A DNA stretch of 64,000 nt from Pseudomonas sp. LFM046. GTDB taxonomy: Bacteria; Pseudomonadota; Gammaproteobacteria; Pseudomonadales; Pseudomonadaceae. Location of the stretch: positions 2,380,620 to 2,444,619 of the forward strand of contig NZ_JYKO02000001.1 of assembly GCF_000949385.2 (NCBI RefSeq). The letters run 5' to 3'. A program made the position numbers and the translations under genes. How positions within the stretch are numbered: position 1 is the stretch's first letter; each line of letters opens with the position of its first letter. Below, piece by piece: positions 26,688 to 35,217 of this stretch. The notes beneath the pieces were generated by a model, which saw nothing but the letters and a program-made list of their open reading frames with translations, was not told the DNA's origin and ran no database searches.

Positions 26688-27431
26688 ATGCCACAAGCTG
26701 CCAGAACCGCGATTGTCACCGGGGCGTCCCGTGGCATCGGCGCTGCCATCGCGCGGCGCCTTGCTGCGGAAGGTATCCAGGTAGTGGTCAATTACGCCTC
26801 GCGACCGGAGGCTGCAGAACAGGTGGTGGACGACATCAGGCGGGCCGGAGGGCGGGCCTATCCGGTGCTGGCCGATGTCAGCGACCCGGTGGCGGTCACC
26901 GTCCTCTTCGACCAGACGGAAATGGAGTTCGGAGGCGTCGACATCCTGGTCAACAACGCCGGGGTGATCCAGCCCGGACTGGTCCCCCTCGCCGATACCG
27001 AGATGGCGCTCTACGACCGGCTCTTTGCCATCAACACCCGGGGCACCTTCAATACCCTGAAACTCGCTGCCACGCGTCTGCGCAGTGGCGGGCGCATCGT
27101 CAACCTGTCCAGCAGCGTCGTGGGGCTGAGCCTGCCGGGCTACGCCATCTACGCGGCGTCCAAGGCGGCGGTGGAAACCATGAGCGCAATCTTCGCCCGC
27201 GAGCTGCGCGGGCGGAATATCTCGGTCAACTGCGTTGCGCCGGGCCCCACGGCGTCCAATCTGTTCCTGGAAGGCAAGCCGCAGGAGATCGTGGAGCGCC
27301 TGGTCAAGCAGGCTCCGCTGGAGCGGCTGGGCAACCCCGAGGACATCGCCAACCTGGTGGCCTTCCTGGTCGGGCCGGAAGGCGCCTGGGTGAATGGTCA
27401 GACCTTGCGGGTCAATGGCGGGATCGTCTGA
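26688..27431 (+). CDS. SDR-family NAD(P)-dependent oxidoreductase
   Basis: This 247-aa classical short-chain dehydrogenase has TGASRGIG (11-18) for cofactor binding, NNAG (89-92), Ser141-143 and Tyr155-x3-Lys159 as catalytic residues, and a PxG loop (APGPTASN) after the active site. Arg39 after the second beta strand (NYASRP) suggests NADP(H). Family relatives reduce 3-oxo compounds. The ATG at 26688 follows GGGGAGA. It stands alone between an MFS gene and DUF190, so no pathway can be named. Confidence 0.92.
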   Translation: MPQAARTAIVTGASRGIGAAIARRLAAEGIQVVVNYASRPEAAEQVVDDIRRAGGRAYPVLADVSDPVAVTVLFDQTEMEFGGVDILVNNAGVIQPGLVPLADTEMALYDRLFAINTRGTFNTLKLAATRLRSGGRIVNLSSSVVGLSLPGYAIYAASKAAVETMSAIFARELRGRNISVNCVAPGPTASNLFLEGKPQEIVERLVKQAPLERLGNPEDIANLVAFLVGPEGAWVNGQTLRVNGGIV

Positions 27432-27500
27432 GAGTCTGCGCCACGACCGGCTGCGCGTCGCTGGCTCGATCGTGGTCAGGCTCCAGGAAGGAGGTCAATC

Positions 27501-27827
27501 ATGAACGGCTACCAGCTCACCCTCTACACCCAGCAGAACCGCCGGCATGAGGGCAAGATGCTGGCTGACTGGATCGTCAGCCTCGCCATGGAGATGGGCT
27601 TGCGCGGTGCCACCCTGGTGTCCGGCATCGAGGGCTTCGGCCACACCCGGCAATTCCATTCCCACCACTTCTTCGAGATGGCCGACCAGCCGATGCTGAT
27701 CGTCATGGCCCTGACCGAAGCCGAATGCGACGCCCTGCTGCAGCGTCTGGAGCTGGCGGGCTTGACCCTGTTCTACGTGAAGGTGGCAGCCGAGTTCGGC
27801 GTGTTGGGGGCACCGGTGGATGCCTGA
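27501..27827 (+). CDS. DUF190 domain protein (PII-like fold)
   Basis: This 108-aa protein opens MNGYQLTLYTQQNRRHEGK and carries the GLRGATLVSGIEGFG and LPLIV-type core strands of DUF190 (GLRGATLVSGIEGFG at about 34-48). DUF190 proteins adopt a ferredoxin-like PII fold and often accompany CrcB fluoride channels. No crcB is seen here. A GGAGG at about 27490-27494 supports the ATG at 27501. It lies 50 bp before the DUF3820 gene. Function is unknown. Confidence 0.85.
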   Translation: MNGYQLTLYTQQNRRHEGKMLADWIVSLAMEMGLRGATLVSGIEGFGHTRQFHSHHFFEMADQPMLIVMALTEAECDALLQRLELAGLTLFYVKVAAEFGVLGAPVDA

Positions 27828-27877
27828 GCGGCGGCTCTGCGACAATCGCCGCCTTCATCTCCTGACAAGGCTTCCTG

Positions 27878-28108
27878 ATGAACCCCGAAGACCTGCTGCT
27901 CCTGGTCACCCGAGAAATGCCCTATGGCAAGTACAAGGGCCGCCTGATCGCCGACCTGCCCGGGCACTACCTCAACTGGTTCGCCCGCGAGGGCTTTCCC
28001 AAGGGGGAGATCGGCCGGCTGCTGATGCTGATGCAGGAGATCGACCACAACGGGCTGAAGCCGCTGCTGGAGCCGCTGCGCAAGGGTAGGGGGCCGGTTC
28101 GCGGCTGA
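27878..28108 (+). CDS. DUF3820 family protein
   Basis: This 76-aa soluble protein has the core MPYGKYKGRLIADLPGHYLN (residues 14-33), which is the DUF3820 signature, and a C-terminal helical part. Family members occur in many gamma-proteobacteria; a putative quorum-sensing-linked or exonuclease-associated role has been suggested but is not established. It converges on the MFS gene ending at 28115, leaving only 6 bp and no visible hairpin terminator. Confidence 0.85.
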   Translation: MNPEDLLLLVTREMPYGKYKGRLIADLPGHYLNWFAREGFPKGEIGRLLMLMQEIDHNGLKPLLEPLRKGRGPVRG

Positions 28109-28114
28109 GCCCGA

Positions 28115-29299
28115 CTACCCGGCGCGCCTCCGCAGTACCAGCAACACCAGCGTTGCCACACAGAAGCCCGCACCAGCGAGGAAGGTGCTCGCCGCGCCCA
28201 GGCTCTGCCAGAGCCACCCGGCCAGCACGCTGGCCAGCAGCAGGGCGACGCCGCTTGCGAGGTTGAACAGGCCGAACGCGGTGCCCTTGAGATCGGGTGG
28301 TGTGGTTTGCGCCACCAGCGCGGCGAGGATGCCCTGGCTGAACCCCATGTGCAGGCCCCAGAAGGCCACGCCGGCCAGCAGCAGGGCGGGCGAATCGGCC
28401 CGAGCCAGCAGGAGGTCCGCGACGATCAGCAGGACCAGGGAGAAGGCCAGCAGCCGGGTGCGGCTGAGGCGATCGGACCAGTGGCCGGCGGGGTAGGCGG
28501 ACAGCATGTAGAAGCCCGCCATCACCACCATCACCAGGGGCACCCAGGTAGCGGAGAAACCCGCGTCCTGCGCCCGCAGCACCAGGAAGGCCTCGCTGAA
28601 GCGGGCGAGGCTGAACAGGGCGCCCAGGCCCACCACCCACCCGTAGGCCGGCGGGAAGCGGCGCCAGACCGAGAGCCGGATGGGCGAGCGCATGCGGTGG
28701 GTGCCGTGGCCGACGGAGGGTTCCTGTACGCCGACCACGATCAGCCCCACGGAGACCAGCGCCGGAAGCACGGCGAACCAGAGCACCAGACCGATATCGC
28801 CCGCCAGCAGGGTCATCAGCAGGATCGCCAGCAGTGGCCCGAGGAAGGCTCCGACGGTGTCCATGGCCTGGCGCAGGCCGAAGCAGGCACCACGAATTTC
28901 CGGCGGGGCGACATCCGCCACCAGGGCATCCCGTGGTGCACCGCGAATGCCCTTGCCGACGCGGTCCAGCAGTCGGGCCACCAGTACCTGGTCGGCGGAG
29001 GCGGCAAGGGGGAAGAGCGGCTTGGTCAGGGCCGCCAGGCCATAGCCGAACAGCAGCAGCCCCTTGCGCTTGCCCAGGTAGTCGCTGATGGCCCCCGAGA
29101 AGACTTTTACGATCAGCGCCGTGGCCTCCGCCAGGCCTTCGATCAGGCCCACCGCGAGCATGCTCGCGCCCAGGCTGCCCACCAGAAACAGCGGCAGCAG
29201 GCTGTGCACCAGCTCGGAAGAAAGGTCCATGAACAGGCTGACGAAGCCCAGTGCCCAGACCGTGCGCGGGATGCTGCGGGTGGTGGCGGAGATGGGCAT
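28115..29299 (-). CDS. MFS transporter
   Basis: This 394-aa permease has about twelve TM helices. The loop after TM2 has GAISDYLGKRKGLLLFGYGL (MFS motif A, residues about 68-87) and the N-terminus is TVWALGFVSLFMDLSSELVH. The latter resembles bacterial MFS proteins annotated as multidrug or nickel-resistance exporters. The substrate cannot be told. It sits downstream of the ColR-like gene, with a hairpin repeat at 29385-29409 in between, so it is probably transcribed separately. Confidence 0.88.
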   Translation of the reverse strand: MPISATTRSIPRTVWALGFVSLFMDLSSELVHSLLPLFLVGSLGASMLAVGLIEGLAEATALIVKVFSGAISDYLGKRKGLLLFGYGLAALTKPLFPLAASADQVLVARLLDRVGKGIRGAPRDALVADVAPPEIRGACFGLRQAMDTVGAFLGPLLAILLMTLLAGDIGLVLWFAVLPALVSVGLIVVGVQEPSVGHGTHRMRSPIRLSVWRRFPPAYGWVVGLGALFSLARFSEAFLVLRAQDAGFSATWVPLVMVVMAGFYMLSAYPAGHWSDRLSRTRLLAFSLVLLIVADLLLARADSPALLLAGVAFWGLHMGFSQGILAALVAQTTPPDLKGTAFGLFNLASGVALLLASVLAGWLWQSLGAASTFLAGAGFCVATLVLLVLRRRAG

Positions 29300-29384
29300 G
29301 TCCCTGTCCTGTCGGGGCGGCTGGTCTCAGGTTAGCAAGAGGGCGGTGAGGCGCCTGTGACGACTCGAATGCCTGGCTAGCAGG

Positions 29385-29409
29385 GTAGGGTGTGCCGTGC
29401 GCACCCTAC
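29385..29409. repeat. Dispersed GTAGGGTG hairpin repeat, copy 1
   Basis: GTAGGGTGTGC and GCGCACCCTAC form an 11-pair stem (one G-U) around a CGT loop. A near-identical stem lies at 49071-49091. It lies downstream of the ColR-like gene and could stabilise the 3' end of its transcript. Confidence 0.75.
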
Positions 29410-29444
29410 GAGGTTGGATCCGTCGCACCCAATGAAGCCCGCCG

Positions 29445-30128
29445 TCAGTCCCGCTCTTCCAGCTCCGCCAGTCGGTAACCCACGCCATGGATCGTGTGCA
29501 GCAGCGGCCGGTCGAAGGGCTTGTCCAGCACCTGGCGCAGCTGGTGGATGTGGCTGCGCAGGCTGTCGCTGTCCGGGCAGTTGTCGCCCCAGAGGGCTTC
29601 TTCCAGCACTTCGCGGCGTACCACCGCCGGGCTCTTGCGCATCAGGGTGGTGAGCAGCTTGTGGCCGATGGGGTTGAGTTTCAGCGGCTGGCCGGATCGG
29701 GTGGCTTCCAGGGTGTCCAGGTCGTAGCAGAGGTCGGCCACTTGCAGGCGGGTCTTGCGCCCGCCCTGGCTGCGGCGCACGACGGCCTCGATGCGGGCCA
29801 CCAGCTCGGACAAGGCGAAGGGCTTGACCAGGTAGTCGTCGGCACCGGCTTTCAGTCCGGCCAGGCGGTCGTCCAGGGTGTCGCGGGCGGTGAGCATGAT
29901 GATCGGCGTGTCGCGCCGGGCGTCCTGGCGCAGGCGGTTGCACAGCTGCAGGCCGTCGATACCGGGCAGCATGATGTCCAGCACGATCAGGTCGTAGTGC
30001 TGGGTGGTCGCCAGGTGCAGGCCGCTGAGGCCGTCCTGGGCGCAATCGACGACGTAGCCCTTGAGCTGGAGGTAGTCCAGCACGTTGGCGAGGATGTCGC
30101 GATTGTCTTCGATGATCAGTACGCGCAC
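29445..30128 (-). CDS. colR: ColR-like OmpR-family response regulator
   Basis: This 227-aa regulator has a receiver domain (1-115) with phosphoacceptor Asp51 (LIVLDIMLPGIDG) and Lys102 (YLVKPF), and an OmpR winged helix (130-220) ending HTIHGVGYRLAE. Wording such as CAQDGLSGLHLA and EEALWGDNCPDSDSLRSHIH is that of Pseudomonas ColR. ColRS senses excess Zn/Fe and polymyxin-type envelope stress and controls PAP2 and eptA-type genes. Here the kinase gene is not adjacent; a candidate lies at 38850. The promoter region is shared with the PAP2 gene and contains ColR-box-like sites. It may be a ColR paralogue. Confidence 0.82.
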   Translation of the reverse strand: MRVLIIEDNRDILANVLDYLQLKGYVVDCAQDGLSGLHLATTQHYDLIVLDIMLPGIDGLQLCNRLRQDARRDTPIIMLTARDTLDDRLAGLKAGADDYLVKPFALSELVARIEAVVRRSQGGRKTRLQVADLCYDLDTLEATRSGQPLKLNPIGHKLLTTLMRKSPAVVRREVLEEALWGDNCPDSDSLRSHIHQLRQVLDKPFDRPLLHTIHGVGYRLAELEERD

Positions 30129-30159
30129 GGATGTCCCCCTGTACAGCGCCGTGGCGCCG

Positions 30160-30175
30160 TTTATGGATTTTTCAC
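30160..30175 (+). promoter_or_regulatory. ColR-box-like site upstream of PAP2, proximal copy
   Basis: TTTATGGATTTTTCAC has an exact TTTTTCAC half and the T-T-N-A start of the ColR consensus as I recall it (T-Y-N-A-S-N-N-Y-TTTTTCAC). It ends 70 bp before the PAP2 start and lies 31 bp before the ColR-like gene, so both genes may respond. Confidence 0.6.
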
Positions 30176-30181
30176 AAGTCC

Positions 30182-30197
30182 TTTACCGACTGCTCAC
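30182..30197 (+). promoter_or_regulatory. ColR-box-like site upstream of PAP2, second direct repeat
   Basis: TTTACCGACTGCTCAC matches the site at 30160 at 11 of 16 positions. It is spaced 22 bp, about two helical turns, which fits tandem response-regulator binding. Confidence 0.4.
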
Positions 30198-30245
30198 GCA
30201 GGGGCGGGCAGACTGCGGCGGTCCTACTCGCACAAGGCCCCCACA

Positions 30246-30971
30246 ATGCCCCACTCGCGTCCCTTCAACTTCCTGCTCTGGAGCGTCCTGCCCCTGACGG
30301 TCATGGCGCTCCTGCTGTTCCTCGACGTGCCCCGGCTGGACTTCGCCCTGGCACATCTGTTCTACGACCCCCAGGGGGGCTTCATCGGTCGCCACAGCGC
30401 CTTCCTCGAAGACGTACTGCACGACCGCGCCAAACAGGCGGTGATCTTTCTCGGCGTGCTGGCGGTGGTGGGCTTTGTCGTCAGCCTGATGCCCACCCGC
30501 CTGCGCCGGTTGCGCCGCCCCCTGGGCTATCTGGTGCTGGCCCTGGGCCTTTCCACCGCCATCGTCACGCCGCTGAAGGCGGTGACCGCCGTCCAGTGCC
30601 CCTGGAGCCTGGCGGAGTTCGGCGGCGTCGAGCCCTACGCGCCGCTGCTGGGGCATCACCCCTACGTCGACAAGCCCGGCCGCTGCTGGCCCGGTGGCCA
30701 CGCTTCAGCCGGTTTCTCCCTGCTGGCCCTGTTCTTCGCCCTGCGGGATCGCCGTCCGCGCCTGGCTCGGGCCGCGCTCGTGGGCGCCCTGGCCCTGGGC
30801 AGCCTGTTCTCCGTTGGCCGGATGATGCAGGGAGCGCATTTCCTCTCCCACAACGTCTGGACGCTGCTGTTCGACTGGATGATCTGCCTGGTCTGCTACC
30901 GCCTGGTGCTCTATCGCCCGGCACCGGTGGAAGCGGCCGTCATAGGCGCGGCCGAGGTCAGCGTTTCGTGA
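30246..30971 (+). CDS. PAP2-family membrane phosphatase
   Basis: This 241-aa inner-membrane phosphatase probably dephosphorylates lipid A, undecaprenyl pyrophosphate or another lipid on the periplasmic face. Motifs are K-x6-C-P (KAVTAVQCPW, Arg replaced by Cys), PGGHASAG (about 145-152) and GRMMQGAHFLSH (about 188-199, the third-motif Asp replaced by His or Asn). These variations recur in one proteobacterial subset of PAP2. It has about six TM helices. It is divergent from the ColR-like gene and ends inside the convergent SdiA-regulated-family gene (14-bp overlap). PAP2 genes belong to the ColR regulon in P. putida. Confidence 0.87.
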   Translation: MPHSRPFNFLLWSVLPLTVMALLLFLDVPRLDFALAHLFYDPQGGFIGRHSAFLEDVLHDRAKQAVIFLGVLAVVGFVVSLMPTRLRRLRRPLGYLVLALGLSTAIVTPLKAVTAVQCPWSLAEFGGVEPYAPLLGHHPYVDKPGRCWPGGHASAGFSLLALFFALRDRRPRLARAALVGALALGSLFSVGRMMQGAHFLSHNVWTLLFDWMICLVCYRLVLYRPAPVEAAVIGAAEVSVS

Positions 30972-31917
30972 AGCGGTAGAACAGATTGGGCTCGCTGACC
31001 ACGTAGAGCCTGCCTTCGTCGTCCAGGGTCAGGCCTTCGGCCTGGCCCGCACTTTCCTTCAGGTCGCCGACGTGCCCGAGCAGGGTGCGGAAGCTGACCA
31101 TTTCGCCGTTTTCGCCCAGTTCGATCACCAGCCTCGACTCATGGCTGAGCACCAGCAGGTGCCCGGTCCTGGCGTCGAAGTGCAGGTCGGAAATGTCCGT
31201 GGCGAAGACGCTGCGATCGATCCAGTCGCTGAGGTCCTGCACCTTGATCTGCATCTTTCCGCCCAGGCTCGCCTTGACCCCGGTGACCGCGAGGAGCTCC
31301 CGAGGGTCGCGTTCCTTGGCGACGAAGATGCGGTCGTGGGCAGCGTCGTAGGCCACGCCTTCGAAACCCTTGTTATGGGCGCTGGAGGCCATGTCGAGGG
31401 AGAGCGTCTGGGCATCCTTCTTGTCGATGGCCTGGCCCGGCTGTTCAGGGAGCTTGATGATCACCAGCTGTTGCAGGACTTCATCGGTGATGACCGCCAT
31501 GCCGTCGCCCATGTAGGCCAGGGCTTCCACGTCTTCGAAACCCACCAGCGGGTACTGGGCGGTGATGGTGCCCTCGGTGTCCAGCTCCAGCAGCTTCATG
31601 GGGGCGGCGTTGGTCACCGCCAGCAGGCGCTTGCGATCGGAGGCGTAGTCGATGGCGGACAGGTCGTCGTCGATGCCGGAGACGGGGCGCGCCTCGATCT
31701 CCACCTGGTAATCCGGCAGCCAGACGCTGCGACCTGCCCATTCATCGGCATGGAGGCGGCTCACGGCGTAGAACCAGGCCCGTTCATGCCAATGGAATTT
31801 CACGGAGGCCACTCCGGCCAGGATCAGTGCCGCCAGTCCCGCGCCGTAGACGGCGCGGTTGCGCAGCCGGCGTACCGGCTTGATGTTCATATTGTTGTTT
31901 TCCACTGCACTGTGCAT
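30958..31917 (-). CDS. SdiA-regulated domain protein, membrane-anchored beta-propeller
   Basis: This 319-aa protein has a single N-terminal TM segment (about residues 25-42, AVYGAGLAALILAGVASV) and a periplasmic domain of the SdiA-regulated/esterase-like propeller family (PF06977-type). Repeated blades end in phrases such as GFEGVAYDAAHDRIFVAKER and AEGLTLDDEGRLYVVSEPN. The biochemical role of the family is unknown; many bind Ca2+. It is last in the ugd-to-ArnT-like gene run, 73 bp after the ArnT-like gene. A start at 31890 (MNIKPVRR) is equally possible. It resembles the propeller protein at 37766 in architecture, so the cluster carries two periplasmic propellers. Confidence 0.82.
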   Translation of the reverse strand: MHSAVENNNMNIKPVRRLRNRAVYGAGLAALILAGVASVKFHWHERAWFYAVSRLHADEWAGRSVWLPDYQVEIEARPVSGIDDDLSAIDYASDRKRLLAVTNAAPMKLLELDTEGTITAQYPLVGFEDVEALAYMGDGMAVITDEVLQQLVIIKLPEQPGQAIDKKDAQTLSLDMASSAHNKGFEGVAYDAAHDRIFVAKERDPRELLAVTGVKASLGGKMQIKVQDLSDWIDRSVFATDISDLHFDARTGHLLVLSHESRLVIELGENGEMVSFRTLLGHVGDLKESAGQAEGLTLDDEGRLYVVSEPNLFYRFTKR

Positions 31918-31990
31918 CGGGGTGTCCTGTCCGAGGTCGAGGCCTGCCCCAGCCCCCGCTCAAGTCGGGGGCTGGGCGGCCTGCGGTACA

Positions 31991-33514
31991 TCAATCTAGC
32001 GGGGTGTTCCAGGTGAAGCGGTAAGGCGCGGTGGCCTCGCTGTCGTGGCACTGGCCGTTGTCGGCATCGGCCTGCACCAGGTACCAGTCTTCATCGTCGC
32101 CATCGCCGACCCGCTTGGCCTTGTCGGCCTTGAAACAACGCTCGAGGTCGGCGGGGCGGATCAGGGCATGGCTGGTGGGGTTGTTGCGCAGCCATTCGGC
32201 GGCCTTTTCAGCCTGGTGCGACGCGTTCACGCCAAAGTGCACCAGCGGCTGGCGGGCGAAGAGCCAGTGGCCCTCGCGCCAGTTGGTCAGCACCAGATCG
32301 CCACCGCCGCTGGTATCGGCCACTTGCTGCATCAGGGCCTGGCGCGCGTTGACCCCTTCCTTGACGGGCTCGATGAATCCGCGGGCGAACCAGGCGAAGA
32401 ACCACAGAACGGCCAGGCCGATGAAGATCTGCCGTCCGCGCGGGCGCTGGGCGAACCAGCGGCGCAGCAGCCAGGGCACCAGGGGTGCGACCGCCAGGAT
32501 CAGGCCTGGCAAGGCCGGGTAGATGTAGAGCTTGCGCTTGCCGCTGCTGAGGCTGAAGAACAGCAGCACCAACACCACCCAGCCCAGCAGCACCAGGTAG
32601 CGGCCGTCCTTGCCGGCCAGCTTGCGGCGCCAGGCGGGAACCAGCCACGGCAGGGCGAGGACCATGGGCAGCCAGTACTTGGGAATCACCTGGGTGAAGA
32701 AGAACCAGAAAGGCTCGCGGTGATGCCAGGCGCTGGCGTAACGCTTGGCGGTCTGCTTCAGGAGGATCTCGCTGAGGTACGCGCGGCTGGCTTCATCGCC
32801 GAACAGCGCCACCTTCACCACCAGGGGCACGAGCCAGGTGGCGATCGCCGCCAGGGCGACCAGCAGGCCGAGCAGCCAGGCACGGCTTTCGCCCGGCATC
32901 CGCGCCACGCCGCTCCAGCCCTTGCGGGCCGCATAGGCGTAGGGAATCAGCATCAGCGCCGGGAGGAAGCCCACGCCCTTGCTGATGATGCCGAAGCCCA
33001 TGGCTGCGCAGGCGGCGTAGAACCAGCCCCAGGCCGGGCCGAGCAAGAGGTGCCGGGCCATGCCGTAGAGGCCGATGGCGGTCCAGAGGCAGAGGAACCC
33101 GTCGATCTGTCCGGCGCGCTGGATGCTGTAGGTCTGGTAAGTGGCGAGGAACAGCAGGCCGGCGATCATCCCCACCCGGCGGTTCCACAGGCGCGAGGCC
33201 AGGTCGTGCAGGCAGGCGGTGGTGACCACCCCGGCCAGCAGGGCCGGCAGGAACAGGGCGATGGTCGGCGACACGCCGAGCTGGTTCAGCAGGGCGATGG
33301 CCCACATGAACAGCGGCGGCTTGTCCGGGTAGATCTCGGCGGCGCGATGGGGGATCAGCCAGTCGCCGCTCTGGATCATTTCCAGGGCGACGCCCAGGAA
33401 GCGCTCCTCGTCCACGTTGGACGGCTGGCGCATGCCCAGGCCGGCGCTGATCATGGCTGCGGCCAGCAACAGCAGGAGCAGCAGGGAGCTGCGTTGGGAA
33501 CGGATCAAGCGCAT
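31991..33514 (-). CDS. ArnT-like GT-C glycosyltransferase (polyprenyl-phosphate-sugar:lipid A or core)
   Basis: This 507-aa GT83/GT39-type enzyme has about eleven TM helices. NVDEERFLGVALEM (about 33-46) contains the periplasmic acidic catalytic motif, and DKPPLFMW and SSGKRKLYIYPALPGL match conserved ArnT segments. Members transfer a sugar from undecaprenyl phosphate to lipid A. It differs from true ArnT by genomic context: no arnA, arnB or arnD is nearby. Instead ugd, a UDP-glucuronate 4-epimerase and a dolichol-phosphate-type transferase are nearby, so I infer transfer of a uronic acid (GalA or GlcA), as RgtA-D do in Rhizobium. It starts 46 bp after the GT2 gene. Confidence 0.82.
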   Translation of the reverse strand: MRLIRSQRSSLLLLLLLAAAMISAGLGMRQPSNVDEERFLGVALEMIQSGDWLIPHRAAEIYPDKPPLFMWAIALLNQLGVSPTIALFLPALLAGVVTTACLHDLASRLWNRRVGMIAGLLFLATYQTYSIQRAGQIDGFLCLWTAIGLYGMARHLLLGPAWGWFYAACAAMGFGIISKGVGFLPALMLIPYAYAARKGWSGVARMPGESRAWLLGLLVALAAIATWLVPLVVKVALFGDEASRAYLSEILLKQTAKRYASAWHHREPFWFFFTQVIPKYWLPMVLALPWLVPAWRRKLAGKDGRYLVLLGWVVLVLLFFSLSSGKRKLYIYPALPGLILAVAPLVPWLLRRWFAQRPRGRQIFIGLAVLWFFAWFARGFIEPVKEGVNARQALMQQVADTSGGGDLVLTNWREGHWLFARQPLVHFGVNASHQAEKAAEWLRNNPTSHALIRPADLERCFKADKAKRVGDGDDEDWYLVQADADNGQCHDSEATAPYRFTWNTPLD

Positions 33515-33559
33515 GGGCTCATTGCTCCTTGTCCAGGAGCAGCGTGCTGCCGGCCATGC

Positions 33560-34300
33560 TCAACCCTCCAGTTCGCGGGGGGTGGTGTTGAAGCGGGTGC
33601 GGCGGATCAGCCACCAGACCCCGAAGAGGTCGAGGATGCCCACCAGTGCGCGGTCCAGGTTGCCGTACTTGGAGATGCCGGCGCCGCGCGGGCGGTGGTT
33701 GACCGGGTGTACCAGCATGCCGCCCTGGTGGCGCTGGATCAGCGCGGGGATGAAGCGGTGCATGTGGTCGAAGTAGGGGAGCTGGAGGAAGGCTTCGCGC
33801 TCGATCATCTTGAGCCCGCAACCGGTGTCCGGCGTGTTGTCCTTGAGCAGGTAGCCGCGCAGGCGGTTGGCGAAGCGCGAGGCCCAGCGCTTGCTGGCGG
33901 TGTCGCGGCGATTCACCCGGTGACCGGCGATCAGCTTGAGGTTCAGCGGCGCTTCCGGCGCGCGGACGATGGCCAGCATGCCGGGGATGTCCGCCGGGTC
34001 GTTCTGGCCGTCGCCGTCGAGGGTGACCAGCCAGGTGCCCCGGGCGGCCTTGGCGGCGTGATAGATCGACGTGCTCTGGCCCAGCGAGCGGTCATGGCTG
34101 AGCACGCGCAGTTGCGGATAGCCGGCGCGCTTCATGGCCAGCAGGTGCGACGCGGTGTTATCGGTGCTGCCGTCGTCGACCACGATCACCTCGAAGGATT
34201 CGCCGGACAGCGCCTGGCGAACCTCTTCCAGAAGCGAGGGCAGGTTCTCGGCCTCGTTCTTGGCCGGGATCAATACGGAGAGGTAGGGCGTGTTCGACAT
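33560..34300 (-). CDS. GT2 polyprenyl-phosphate glycosyltransferase (ArnC/RgtE-like)
   Basis: This 246-aa GT-A enzyme opens SVLIPAKNEAENL and carries VDDGSTD (41-47) and the metal-binding DGDGQND (95-101), like dolichol-phosphate mannose synthase. The two C-terminal TM helices of ArnC are absent; only a weak hydrophobic stretch is seen near 220-233. It would charge undecaprenyl phosphate with a sugar for the ArnT-like transferase. With UDP-GlcA and UDP-GalA made by the two upstream genes, UDP-GalA is the likeliest donor (inference). AAGGA precedes the ATG at 34300. The 140-bp gap upstream could hold an extra promoter. Confidence 0.85.
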   Translation of the reverse strand: MSNTPYLSVLIPAKNEAENLPSLLEEVRQALSGESFEVIVVDDGSTDNTASHLLAMKRAGYPQLRVLSHDRSLGQSTSIYHAAKAARGTWLVTLDGDGQNDPADIPGMLAIVRAPEAPLNLKLIAGHRVNRRDTASKRWASRFANRLRGYLLKDNTPDTGCGLKMIEREAFLQLPYFDHMHRFIPALIQRHQGGMLVHPVNHRPRGAGISKYGNLDRALVGILDLFGVWWLIRRTRFNTTPRELEG

Positions 34301-34440
34301 TCTGGATCCATTCCTTGATGTGTTCGTTTGGGTCAGCGGACGGTATCGAGGGTCCGAAGCCCATGAAAGTTATTCGGTGCAGGCCGATCCGCTGCACGGC
34401 CGACCTGCTGGCCATCGATCAGCACGGCGCGGTTTGGGCA

Positions 34441-35211
34441 TCACGATTGATTCGCTTCTCCCAGCGCGGCGTCAACCTTGTCATCGATGCTCAGGCCGTG
34501 GCGATGGCGGTGATACAGGTAGGCGCCGAGCATCCCGGAGACCAGGAACAGCACGACCGCCAGGCCGATTCGCAGCGTCGGCGCGACGTTGATGCCGCTG
34601 CCCACGAGGGCGAAGACCAGGGACTGCGGCAGGAAACCTGCGAAGCTGGCGGCCAGGAACGGCGCCATGCGGGTGCTGGAGATGCCGGCGGCCAGGTTGG
34701 TCAGCACATTGCTGCCCACCGGCAGGAGACGGATCAGCAGCGTCATCGAGAACGGATGTTCGTGGATGAACTGGTCGAAGCGGGCAGCACGCTTGCCGAG
34801 GCGGTCGCGCAGCAGGCCGCGGCCGAACAGCCGGGCGTAGAGGAAGGTGGTGAGGCAGCCCAGCAGCGCCGCGAGGGTCCCCAGCAGGGTGCCGGGGAGC
34901 AGGCCGAAGGCATAGCCGGCGAGGAAGGCGATGATCTGCCGGGGCAGGCCTACCGCGGTGAACAGAGCGCCCATGGCCAGGAATAGCAGGGTGCCTTCGA
35001 GGCCGTGGCCGCGAATGTGGGCATCGATCCAGGCTTCATTGATCGCGTTGCCGAGGTCGCTGGTGTCGAACAGATAGCCCAACAGGGCCAGGCTGAGGAT
35101 CAGCCCGAGCCCCTTGAGGATGATGCGCACACTCATCATGGATGTGGCCTGCTTCGGCTGGGCGTCATCCGCGCGAGCGGAGAGTGCCAACTGACCGGAT
35201 TGGTTTTCCAT
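34441..35211 (-). CDS. TVP38/TMEM64 (VTT/DedA-like) family membrane protein
   Basis: This 256-aa integral membrane protein has four to six TM segments. The VTT/SNARE-associated core GLPRQIIAFLAGYAFGLLPG (about 94-113) and the reentrant-loop Arg-rich RLLPVGSNVLTNLAAG (about 160-175) match the family. DedA/VTT proteins flip undecaprenyl phosphate or other phospholipids across the inner membrane. A carrier-lipid flippase fits a pathway that uses undecaprenyl-phosphate sugars, so I infer recycling or flipping of the carrier here. The start at 35211 lies 7 bp after the epimerase stop. Confidence 0.82.
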   Translation of the reverse strand: MENQSGQLALSARADDAQPKQATSMMSVRIILKGLGLILSLALLGYLFDTSDLGNAINEAWIDAHIRGHGLEGTLLFLAMGALFTAVGLPRQIIAFLAGYAFGLLPGTLLGTLAALLGCLTTFLYARLFGRGLLRDRLGKRAARFDQFIHEHPFSMTLLIRLLPVGSNVLTNLAAGISSTRMAPFLAASFAGFLPQSLVFALVGSGINVAPTLRIGLAVVLFLVSGMLGAYLYHRHRHGLSIDDKVDAALGEANQS

Positions 35212-35217
35212 GTCACA

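Noticed and set aside
27501-28108. DUF190 gene as part of a fluoride-resistance locus
   Set aside because: No crcB or fluoride riboswitch-like leader is visible next to it.
33515-33559. A 12-codon open frame between the GT2 and ArnT-like genes
   Set aside because: Too short, no ribosome-binding site of its own and no conserved character.
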